This document shows, one piece after another, positions 6,943-13,513 of a DNA stretch of 14,143 bases; position 1 is the stretch's first letter; each line of letters opens with the position of its first letter. This DNA is from DAOVQB01 sp023128935 (lineage in GTDB: Bacteria; Eisenbacteria; RBG-16-71-46; CAIMUX01; WJJG01). The stretch is from the NCBI GenBank assembly GCA_030628905.1, contig DAOVQB010000112.1, positions 1 through 14,143 on the forward strand, in the 5' to 3' direction. The position numbers and the translations under genes are program-made. Under the pieces are notes generated by a model. It was not told the DNA's origin and did not search any database. It saw only the letters and a list, made by a program, of their open reading frames with translations.

Positions 6943-8046
6943 CTACTGTGTGATGTGAATCGACCCGCTGCCGGTGTCGAGCCTCACGTAGGTATCCCCA
7001 TCTCCGATCCGGAAGGAGACATCATCCGACTTGCGAATGTGTATGTCCTCTACATTCGCTGTGATCGTGCCACTGCCGGTATCGGCCGAGATCCGTGCTG
7101 ACACCTCTGGGGGAAGCCGCAGATCTATCGAGCCGCTGCCGGTGTCTACCTCGAATCGTCCGTCTCCCATACGTTCCAATTCCAGCCTGACTGATCCGCT
7201 ACCGGTGTCGATTCGCGCTCCATCAGCGCGGATCGCGCGCGCACGAACGCTCCCACTCCCGGTGTCAATATCCAGCTGCCGGCAGTCGATCCGATCCCCC
7301 TTGACCGAGCCGCTGCCAGTGTCCACTGATATGGTCGCGCCCGAGCAGTCGGCAACTTCAACTGATCCGCTCCCGGTGTCGATTTTAACATCCCCCGTGA
7401 CTTGACAGACATCCACGCCACCGCTGCCCGTATCTACCGCCAGGTCGCCGTCGATTCCATGTGCGCTGATCGGTCCGCTGCAGCTGTCCAAGTCCAGGTT
7501 TCCCTCGATCTGTTTGGCGACAATGGCACCCACACCGTGGTATACACACACGCTGCTCTCCCGCGGCACCTTGATCGTGACGTCGGCCCAGACTTGCAGG
7601 CCCCGCCCCCGACCCGCAACATGGATCCTGCGGCACGCTCCCTTTCCCCAGCCAAACAGCCTCTTCCAGATACTGCTCTCCTCACCCCTTTCACGGGGTG
7701 AGAAGGTGGTGTTGCTTCCGCGCCCCATCTCCGGATAGACATAGTCACACTCTTCATCGGTTGGGAAACGGATCTGCACACTGGCCCGATGGCCCTCTTC
7801 TGTCTCGATCCGGATCAAGTCTTCTGAGGCGTCCTTTCCCCTGACCTGGATCTCAACCTCGAACGCGGATCCCTGTGCGCCTTCGAGATGGATCTCCCCG
7901 ATCAGGTTCGTTAGCAGCAACTCTTCACCGTCAAGAGAGATGTGCCTTTGGAACTCCGATCCGGAAGCGGGTATGGCGATTGCGAGGATGATCAGCGCAA
8001 ACGCGATGGTCGCAATTGGCGCAATAGATTGCTTTTTCAGTGACAT
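6943..8046 (-). CDS. secreted DUF4097-type beta-solenoid protein with DTGSG repeats
   Basis: This 367-residue protein starts at ATG 8046 with AGGAGG four bases upstream. An N-terminal signal peptide (IAPIATIAFALIILAIAIPASG) precedes a beta-rich region (LLLTNLIGEIHLEG) typical of the start of DUF4097 / adhesin-like domains. From about residue 200 to the end, eight D-T-G-S-G motifs recur mostly every 19-21 residues (VDTGSGGVDV, IDTGSGSVEV, VDTGSGSVKG, ADTGSGTITA, LDTGSGSIHI), the stacked-strand pattern of this family. Function is poorly known; such proteins are usually envelope-associated. Residues ~110-145 form an arginine/glycine-rich linker (FSPRERGEESS, FGWGKGACRR) that breaks the beta pattern and contains a perfect palindrome at the DNA level. 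An upstream in-frame ATG at 8091 would add 15 residues but lacks the strong ribosome binding site. It diverges from the lipoprotein gene. Confidence 0.88.
   Translation of the reverse strand: MSLKKQSIAPIATIAFALIILAIAIPASGSEFQRHISLDGEELLLTNLIGEIHLEGAQGSAFEVEIQVRGKDASEDLIRIETEEGHRASVQIRFPTDEECDYVYPEMGRGSNTTFSPRERGEESSIWKRLFGWGKGACRRIHVAGRGRGLQVWADVTIKVPRESSVCVYHGVGAIVAKQIEGNLDLDSCSGPISAHGIDGDLAVDTGSGGVDVCQVTGDVKIDTGSGSVEVADCSGATISVDTGSGSVKGDRIDCRQLDIDTGSGSVRARAIRADGARIDTGSGSVRLELERMGDGRFEVDTGSGSIDLRLPPEVSARISADTGSGTITANVEDIHIRKSDDVSFRIGDGDTYVRLDTGSGSIHITQ
7681..7702. repeat. perfect 8-bp hairpin palindrome inside the DUF4097-type gene
   Basis: CTCACCCC and GGGGTGAG are separated by TTTCAC. On the minus strand the palindrome encodes part of the SPRERGEE linker, which is atypical of the surrounding beta-rich protein. 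Confidence 0.6.
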
Positions 8047-8457
8047 GGCTCCTCCTGGAGAGGGGGTAATGGGCGCTCCGCGCACTTCCACTGTTCCACG
8101 ATCTCCTACGGTGAAGTGCCCGCGGCGGTTGCCCAGGATCTGAAGCCGTCAGGATGATGGATATGCTGGGTTCCTGCGGCTCGCCCTTTTCAGCAAGCTC
8201 CGCCGAGGTCAGGTCCGTATAGGGCCCGGCGCTCAGCTTGCGCCTGCCCCCTGGACGGGGCCAGGCGCTACGGATTCGCTTGGGGCCCTATACGGACCTG
8301 ACCTCGGCTCCTTGGTGAAATATACGACTGGCAGAATACCTCAAGAACGCCCTGGTATTGGCCGAAAACAGCCAGCAGGGGGGCGGGAAGGAATCCCGCG
8401 TACTCCTCTATATTATGAGCAAGTGACGGAGTTCACCATTGTCCCGGAGGTGCGCGA
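8047..8457. other. 411-bp divergent intergenic region
   Basis: The region lies between the divergent starts at 8046 (minus) and 8458 (plus). It holds a 107-nt palindrome at 8202-8308 and a short hairpin at 8383-8399 (GCGGGA / TCCCGC, 5-nt loop). The ribosome binding site GGAGG at 8446-8450 lies 7 nt before the lipoprotein start. An AT-rich patch near 8409-8416 could be a -10 element, but no matching -35 is visible. I see no coding region. Confidence 0.6.
8202..8308. repeat. 107-nt palindrome with perfect 26-bp arms
   Basis: The left arm 8202-8227 (GCCGAGG...AGGGCCC) is the exact reverse complement of the right arm 8283-8308. Between them a second stem pairs GCGCCTGCCCC (8240-8250) with GGGGCCAGGCGC (8257-8268), leaving one bulged base and a 6-nt loop. 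GCTCC is found at 8197-8201 and again at 8307-8311, partly overlapping the right arm, so a target-site duplication is possible but not clear. It could be a small non-autonomous mobile element, a REP-like palindrome or a structured regulatory element. There is no T-run to suggest a terminator. Confidence 0.85.
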
Positions 8458-11184
8458 ATGACTCGCCCACCTGGCCTCATCCTTGTCCTGGCACTGGCGG
8501 CGATTGCCCTATCGCCCGTCGGCTGTCTGGAGGAGACCCCACCCATGCCAACGGCGGGGGAAACCTCATCGGAGCCACCTCCTGAGGAACCCCTACCCGA
8601 GGAACCACTGCGCGAGCTGATGCTGGTCTCTCCCGACGGGGGCGAGGCCTGGTCAGAGGGTGAGATCCATGAGATCACCTGGAAGAGCATGGGGCCGCGG
8701 GGGCCGTCTGTCAGGCTCGAACTCCTGCAGGCCAGCCAGGTCTGCTTCACGATTGCCGATTCCACGGAGAATGATGGGTCGTTTGAATGGACATGTGCTC
8801 CCGGCGGATCGGACTCAATGGGATACATCGTGCGCGTTGAGGACCTCTCGACGGGCATTGCGGATGAGGGCAACCGGCCGTTCGCGATCTCGATTCTGGA
8901 TCTCCGGTGCCAACTGACGATCACGGCGCCGGCCGGGAGCAGAACCAATCGGAATGCCGGTACCTGGATCTCCGGCGAGACGCTTTGCATTGCATGGGAG
9001 TCGATGGGAAACGGCTGCGGCGACTCGGTCCGGATCGAGCTGCTTCACGATCAGGTGTTCTGTGAGATGATCACGGAGAGTACGGAGAACGATGGCGAGT
9101 TCGCATGGACTGTGATGGCCTGTTCGGATGAGACGAATGGATATAGCCTGCGCGTAACCGATCTGGCCAGCGGCGCGTGCGATGAGACCGGCGGGTACTC
9201 GATTCTATCTGTTGAGCTACCGTCGATCGAAGTGATCTCTCCCAACGGTGGCGAAGAATGGGTGGAGGGTAGACCGTACACGATCACTTGGAGGTCCTCA
9301 GGGGCTTGCGGCGATTCGGTCCGCATCGAGCTGTTGCAGAATGGGTCCGTGTGCGCACTAATTACGGGCCTGGCCCCGAACAATGCCCGGTTCGATTGGA
9401 TTGCACAGAAGTGCGGCTCCATTGAGGAGGGCTATGCCGTTCGGGTGACCGATCTGGCTTTGGCCGTCACGGATGAGAGTGACGGCACATTCTCGGTGTG
9501 TGATCCCTGCACGCTCACGGTTGCCTTCCCAAACGGAGGTGAGCTGTGGATCGAGGGCACGGCCTACACGATTCTCTGGGATCCATCCGGGGCTTGCGGT
9601 GACTGGGTGCAGATCGAGCTGCTGAACGATGGAGCCGAGTCCGAGCTGATCGCCACGGGCGTGGCCAACAACGGGGCTTACACATGGACGGCCCATCAGC
9701 TCGCCGGGCAGATGTCCGGATACCGGATCTGCGTAGCAGATCCGGTGGGCGAGGCGCTCGACTGCAGCGATTGTGTATTCTCGATCCATGAGGCGTGCAC
9801 GCTCAGTCCGACTGCTCCCCGTTCAGGCGAGACCTGGATCGAGGGCCAGATGTACGCCATTGAATGGAATACCTTCGGCTCATGCGACGGTCCTGTCAAG
9901 ATCGAGCTTCAGCGCCACGGAGTTCCGTGTAAAACGATTGCCGACGAGACACCCGGGGATGGCAGCTGCACATGGGTTGCCGAGCAGTGTGGCAACGATA
10001 TGGACAGCTACCAGATCCGCATCAGTCACCTGGGCAGCGGCGCGAGCGGCGTAAGTGAGGGTAGCTTCTGCATTCAACGCGCCTGCGGAATCCGGGTCCT
10101 CTCTCCCAACGGTGGCGAGCAGTGGGCTGAAGGGAGCAGTTGTACAATCAACTGGAGCGCCTTCGGGGCGTGTGGTGATCTCGTGCTGATTGAACTGCTG
10201 CGTGACGGGGTCATCTGCCAGACGATTGCCGCTGGCGCGCCCAATGGCGCCTCAGGCGGCAGCTACCAGTGGATCCCGGAGAAGTGCGGAGGCCACGACC
10301 ATGGATATACGATCCGCGTGACGAATGCCTTGACTGGAGCGAGTGCCGTCAGCTACGGCCCGTTCTCCATTCCCGATCCCTGCTCCGTCACACTGCTTTC
10401 GCCGGTCGGAGGGGAGGCGTGGATTGCGGGACAGGTCTATGAGGTTTTCTGGGATGCCTCGGCGTCTTGCGGCAGTGAGGTCAGAATCGAGTTACTCAAC
10501 GGCGGATCGCCCTGCGAGGTTCTTACCGACTGTACGCCGAATGATGGAAGCTTTGCCTGGACTGCCGCAACATGCGCCCACGCGTGCGACGGGTACAAGG
10601 TGGCGATCACAGATCTCACGACTGCGGGCGCCGACACAAGTGGCGGGAGTTTCAGCATCGCGCCACCGGTATTTCTGCAATTCAGCTTCTCGGACGCAGG
10701 TTATGCGGTGGCCACGAACAACCCGGACTGGGTTGGCCAGACCCATCTCATGTTCGAGGGGGGGGCGACGCCCACTTTCGCCTGCCCCGAATGGGTGGAC
10801 TGCAATTGCGGTGTCCTGGTGCTATCCGGTGCAGGCGGAACCACGTTCTTCCCGGTGCAGAGCGCCGGGTCATCCTGCGGCACGGGATTGGTCATTGATC
10901 CCAGTTGTACATCGATCGAAGTGAGCTTGACCGGGGAGTCGCAAACCGCCCACAGCGAGGCGCGGCTCACTGTGGCGATAGGTTCATCCGGTTCCTGTAC
11001 AAGGCAGCTGCCAATCACGACGCTCTGCCAGACTGCAAATGCCACCTTCCCGGCCTACTGCTTCTCACAGGGCACCACCCTTGAAATCTCCACGTGCTTT
11101 GTGACCGGTTCAATCCAGCAGCCCCACTGCGCCATTGAAGAGGTCACATACACTTTCAGTGGGTGGGTCCTCCGCGGGCAGTAA
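8458..11184 (+). CDS. cysteine-rich lipoprotein with seven tandem KNH-like domains
   Basis: The 908-residue protein begins with a lipoprotein-like signal peptide (LILVLALAAIALSPVGC, Cys23); Pro at -3 makes the lipobox atypical. A Glu/Pro-rich spacer at ~24-53 would hold it off the membrane. Seven domains of ~95-105 residues follow, starting near 54, 151, 256, 351, 447, 543 and 642. Their pattern (LSPNGGExWxEG, YTITWxSxGACGDSV, IELLxxG, PNDGSFxWT, GYxIRVTDL) matches the Ser-Thr-rich/KNH family found in bacterial surface proteins. Most repeats carry up to four conserved cysteines: the first residue of the domain, the GACG turn, after IELLxxG, and near KCG. This suggests disulfides and folding outside the cytoplasm. 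Repeat 4 lacks the third and fourth and has ICV and DCSDC instead. Residues ~736-908 form a different Cys-rich beta domain. GGAGG lies 7 nt before the start. A role in surface binding or adhesion is inference. Confidence 0.92.
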   Translation: MTRPPGLILVLALAAIALSPVGCLEETPPMPTAGETSSEPPPEEPLPEEPLRELMLVSPDGGEAWSEGEIHEITWKSMGPRGPSVRLELLQASQVCFTIADSTENDGSFEWTCAPGGSDSMGYIVRVEDLSTGIADEGNRPFAISILDLRCQLTITAPAGSRTNRNAGTWISGETLCIAWESMGNGCGDSVRIELLHDQVFCEMITESTENDGEFAWTVMACSDETNGYSLRVTDLASGACDETGGYSILSVELPSIEVISPNGGEEWVEGRPYTITWRSSGACGDSVRIELLQNGSVCALITGLAPNNARFDWIAQKCGSIEEGYAVRVTDLALAVTDESDGTFSVCDPCTLTVAFPNGGELWIEGTAYTILWDPSGACGDWVQIELLNDGAESELIATGVANNGAYTWTAHQLAGQMSGYRICVADPVGEALDCSDCVFSIHEACTLSPTAPRSGETWIEGQMYAIEWNTFGSCDGPVKIELQRHGVPCKTIADETPGDGSCTWVAEQCGNDMDSYQIRISHLGSGASGVSEGSFCIQRACGIRVLSPNGGEQWAEGSSCTINWSAFGACGDLVLIELLRDGVICQTIAAGAPNGASGGSYQWIPEKCGGHDHGYTIRVTNALTGASAVSYGPFSIPDPCSVTLLSPVGGEAWIAGQVYEVFWDASASCGSEVRIELLNGGSPCEVLTDCTPNDGSFAWTAATCAHACDGYKVAITDLTTAGADTSGGSFSIAPPVFLQFSFSDAGYAVATNNPDWVGQTHLMFEGGATPTFACPEWVDCNCGVLVLSGAGGTTFFPVQSAGSSCGTGLVIDPSCTSIEVSLTGESQTAHSEARLTVAIGSSGSCTRQLPITTLCQTANATFPAYCFSQGTTLEISTCFVTGSIQQPHCAIEEVTYTFSGWVLRGQ

Positions 11185-11275
11185 GCCCGATCCCGGGGCA
11201 GTAGATTCCATTATGGGGTAGTGGATTCCATCCTGAGTAGAAGGTTCGATCCCGAGCCAGCAGGTTTAAGGCGCG
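11176..11275 (+). repeat. degenerate 20-bp tandem repeats starting at the lipoprotein stop codon
   Basis: Units begin at about 11176 (GGGCAGTAAgcccgatcccg), 11196 (GGGCAGTAGattccattatg), 11216 (GGGTAGTGGattccatcctg), 11236 and 11256. The first contains the last codons and TAA stop of the lipoprotein gene. Similarity weakens in the last two units. The array fills most of the 148-bp gap before the converging ATPase gene. Confidence 0.6.
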
Positions 11276-11332
11276 GCATACATACAGCTGGCAGGGGGAA
11301 TAGCAGGGGACGGAATTCCTGCCGCAAATATT

Positions 11333-12244
11333 TCAACTCGATGTCACTGAGCCGGAGAAGAGTTGGCAGCGCGTCTGGGACCAGAGTTCATGCAGCGCAT
11401 GCGTGACGTGTCCGTCAGAATGCTCAGTCACCGGATGGCCTTGCACCATTGACTCGGGTACAACCGAGTCGTAGGGGATCCGACCGGCGATAGTGATGTT
11501 TCGTTCCAGGCAAAAGGCGGTGATTTCGTCAGATCGGGCAGGACTGAGATCCACCTTATTGATGGCCACAATCGCGGGGATGCGAAAGTGGTCGGCGGTG
11601 GCCAGAATGCGCTTGAGATCGGAGACGCCCGAGACAGTTGGTTCTACAACCAAAAGCGTGAGATCCGCCCCCGCCAACGCGGAGATCACCGGGCAGCCAA
11701 TGCCTGGCGAACCATCCACTAGCATGAGCGCCGCGCTCGCATCCAGAGCGAGCGTGCGCGCCCGCTGCTTGACTAATGTGACCAGCTTGCCTGAATTTTC
11801 CTGGCCTGCCAAGAGATGGGCATGAAAGAGGGGCCCGAAGCGGGTGTCGGATCGAAACCAGAGCCCCGCCTGTTGTTCCACCATGCGGATGGCCTGTGCA
11901 GGGCATTGATAGAAGCAGGCTGCGCAACCCTCGCAAGCTAAGGGGTCCACTTGATGAGTGGGGGCCGAGGGGGAAATCAGCACCGCATCAAAGCGGCAGA
12001 CCTTGCTGCAAACCCCGCTGGATGTGCACTTCTCCGTGTCAATGACGGCTACCTGGCCACCGAAGAACTCATGCTCTTCCTGTTTCGTGGGGGCGAGCAC
12101 GAGTTCCAGGTTGGCGGCATCCACATCGGCATCCGCGAGGACGACCGACAGTTCCTGGGAGGCGAGGTGAGCCAGCGCTGCCGTAACTATCGTCTTCCCA
12201 GTTCCCCCCTTGCCGCTGAGGACTACGAGTTGCTTCAGCTTCAT
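11333..12244 (-). CDS. MinD-type P-loop ATPase with inserted ferredoxin domain, one cluster ligand missing
   Basis: This 303-residue cytoplasmic protein belongs to the MinD-superfamily ATPases with an inserted ferredoxin domain (COG1149 type). The deviant Walker A motif GKGGTGKT is at 11-18 and the switch region ADADVDAANLE near 37-47. The ferredoxin insert spans ~70-120. Its second motif is complete (C104, C107, C110, C114, CEGCAACFYQCP). The first reads CTSSGVCSKVC, with Ser76 (AGC, 12017-12019) where the usual CxxCxxCxxxC pattern needs Cys, leaving C73, C79 and C83. The Walker B-like LMLVDGSPGIGCP and VAINKVDLS nucleotide motifs follow. ATG at 12244 is chosen because the protein then opens directly with MKLKQLVVLSGKGG; the frame is open 16 codons further upstream, to ATG at 12292 inside the 29-bp repeats. 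Last gene of the minus-strand operon. A role in iron-sulfur or metallocofactor handling is inferred from context. Confidence 0.9.
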   Translation of the reverse strand: MKLKQLVVLSGKGGTGKTIVTAALAHLASQELSVVLADADVDAANLELVLAPTKQEEHEFFGGQVAVIDTEKCTSSGVCSKVCRFDAVLISPSAPTHQVDPLACEGCAACFYQCPAQAIRMVEQQAGLWFRSDTRFGPLFHAHLLAGQENSGKLVTLVKQRARTLALDASAALMLVDGSPGIGCPVISALAGADLTLLVVEPTVSGVSDLKRILATADHFRIPAIVAINKVDLSPARSDEITAFCLERNITIAGRIPYDSVVPESMVQGHPVTEHSDGHVTHALHELWSQTRCQLFSGSVTSS

Positions 12245-12379
12245 CAGTTCGGACCCTGCTCGCCCGCCTTGGTCACTTTGCATCCTACTCATCCGCCTTG
12301 GTCACTTTGCATCCTACTCATCCGCCTTGGTCACTTCGCATCCTGCTCGCCCGCCTTGGTCACTTCGCATCCTGCTCGC
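12245..12379 (-). repeat. 29-bp tandem repeats filling the gap between the two ATPase genes
   Basis: Four full units lie at 12264-12292, 12293-12321, 12322-12350 and 12351-12379, with a 19-nt partial unit at 12245-12263 abutting the start codon of the downstream ATPase. The first two units are identical to each other, as are the last two, giving an A-A-B-B pattern. Read on the minus strand each unit contains an ATG preceded by AGG. The units at 12322-12350 and 12293-12321 encode very short frames whose TGA overlaps the ATG opening the next unit. There are no spacers, so this is not a CRISPR array. Confidence 0.93.
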
Positions 12380-12386
12380 TTCGTCC

Positions 12387-13295
12387 TTACTGGCTTGTCT
12401 CGGGCTTCATCGCCACCAAGCGTTCGATGGAGGTTTGCAGCGCCACGAATCGGTCCCGGTATTCCGGTGCTGTGTCTATCAGAGGCTTGCCGTCAGCGCA
12501 GCCCTCGGCGATTCTCCGAGTCATTGGGATGCGCATCAGAATGGGAATCCCCTCGGTGGCACAGTAATCTTCCACGCCCCGATCGCCGATGCCGTCGCGG
12601 TTGATCACGACGGCGACGGGTAGCTTCAACTCATCTCGTGCCACTTGCACTGCGATGCGCAGGTCGTGCAGTCCAAAGGGAGTGGGCTCGGTAACCATGA
12701 GCACGAAGTCGGATCCCCGTAAGGTCTCCACGACGGGGCAGCTGGTCCCTGGGGGTGCGTCAAGAATAGCGAGTTGGTTGCTCGGGGCATCAGTAAGGAG
12801 CCACTGTTTCAGCTGCCGGATAATGGGGACGGACATTGCCTGGCCCACGTTTAGTGTCCCTTGTGCAAATGTGGCCGTGCCCACCCGTCCTCGCTCGAGC
12901 GTGCCCATGACGTGCAGCACTTCGTGGATTGCTCCTACCGGACAGCTAAGCGTGCAGCTCCCGCATCCATGACAGAGATCGGGGAAGACCATGACCTTCT
13001 TCCCGAAAACCGCGATGCAGTTGTATTGGCAAACCTCCGCGCAGCGGCCGCAGTGCGTGCAGGCATCTTCATCCACTTCCGGGATCATCTGGCCCACTTC
13101 TTTTCGTTCCTCGAGTGTGGGCTTGAGGAAGTGTGCGGCGTTGGGTTCCTCGACGTCGCAGTCCACGAAGATAAGAGGTTTGGTTGAAGAAGTTGTCGGT
13201 TGGCTAGAAGTGCGCTGTAGTAAGCTCAGAGCCAGGCTCACAGCAACAGTCGTCTTGCCTGTGCCTCCCTTGCCGCTAGCAACTGCGATAATCAT
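12387..13295 (-). CDS. MinD-type P-loop ATPase with inserted two-cluster ferredoxin domain
   Basis: This 302-residue protein is a paralogue of the neighbouring ATPase. It has the deviant Walker A motif GKGGTGKT at 8-15, the switch motif DCDVEEPNAAHF near 45-56, and a complete 2[4Fe-4S] ferredoxin insert with C79, C82, C85, C89 (CTHCGRCAEVC) and C108, C111, C114, C118 (CHGCGSCTLSCP). Further motifs are ILDAPPGTSCP, TEPTPFGLHDL and VVINRDGIGD. Pairs of such ATPases beside NifX/NifB-like proteins are common in anaerobes and are thought to drive ATP-dependent electron transfer or iron-sulfur/metal-cofactor delivery. Residues ~28-40 form an unusual Ser/Thr/Pro/Gln-rich insertion (RTSSQPTTSSTKP). 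ATG at 13295 is chosen because MIIAVASGKGG is the standard opening of this family; ATG at 13325 would add ten residues. The upstream region is an array of 21-bp repeats with no good ribosome binding site, so coupling to the upstream gene may once have mattered. Confidence 0.92.
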   Translation of the reverse strand: MIIAVASGKGGTGKTTVAVSLALSLLQRTSSQPTTSSTKPLIFVDCDVEEPNAAHFLKPTLEERKEVGQMIPEVDEDACTHCGRCAEVCQYNCIAVFGKKVMVFPDLCHGCGSCTLSCPVGAIHEVLHVMGTLERGRVGTATFAQGTLNVGQAMSVPIIRQLKQWLLTDAPSNQLAILDAPPGTSCPVVETLRGSDFVLMVTEPTPFGLHDLRIAVQVARDELKLPVAVVINRDGIGDRGVEDYCATEGIPILMRIPMTRRIAEGCADGKPLIDTAPEYRDRFVALQTSIERLVAMKPETSQ

Positions 13296-13471
13296 GCGCG
13301 GTTTTCCCGATCCACGTTCTCGCATTCCCTGCGTGAGACATCCCGTTGCAGGCGAGCACTATCTCGTTGCAGGTGAGCATTATCTCGTTGGTTGTGCGCG
13401 TCATCCCGTTGGTTGTGCGCGTCATCCCGTTAGTTGTGCGTATCATGCCGCTGCCTGTTCGTGTCAACTCG
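13292..13471 (-). pseudogene. decayed C-terminal heptad extension of the NifX-like gene
   Basis: Past the TAG at 13472-13474 the same frame continues for about 60 codons of R-x-D-x-x-x-Q heptads, interrupted only by TAA at 13430-13432, and ends at TGA 13292-13294. That TGA overlaps the downstream ATPase start (ATGA, 13292-13295). Both internal stops occupy the heptad position held by CAA or CAG in most other units, as expected from single C-to-T changes. The annotation as a remnant rather than a readthrough product or non-coding repeat spread is inference. Confidence 0.5.
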
Positions 13472-13513
13472 CTATTTGTCCGCGTCATCCAGTCGCTTGT
13501 CCACGTCATTCAT
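13304..13513 (-). repeat. 21-bp tandem repeats running from the NifX-like coding tail into the intergenic gap
   Basis: About ten 21-bp units run from 13513 down to 13304. The first two encode the last heptads of the NifX-like protein (MNDVDKR, LDDADK-stop). The next eight lie after the stop and, in the same frame, read RVDTNRQ, RHDTHN-stop, RDDAHNQ, RDDAHNQ, RDNAHLQ, RDSARLQ, RDVSRRE and CENVDRE. The units at 13388-13408 and 13409-13429 are identical. The last two units are strongly diverged. Confidence 0.9.

Noticed and set aside
11289..11324. Possible terminator between the converging lipoprotein and ATPase genes (GGCAGG ... CCTGCC)
   Set aside because: The stem is bulged, the loop is long, and no T-run follows on either strand.
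12264..12379. 29-bp repeats as a possible CRISPR array
   Set aside because: The units are directly adjacent with no spacers, and no cas gene is nearby.
13430..13474. TAG and TAA read as glutamine (alternative genetic code)
   Set aside because: TAG ends the DUF5320, DUF4097-type and 6255-6830 genes, and TAA ends the CoA-transferase, lipoprotein and one ATPase, all at sensible protein ends. Both are therefore normal stops here.
13276..13509. 77-codon minus-strand frame with a seven-residue MTRTTNG-type repeat
   Set aside because: It is another frame of the 21-bp repeats. Because 21 is a multiple of 3, one open unit makes the whole frame open. It has no good ribosome binding site and overlaps both neighbouring genes.
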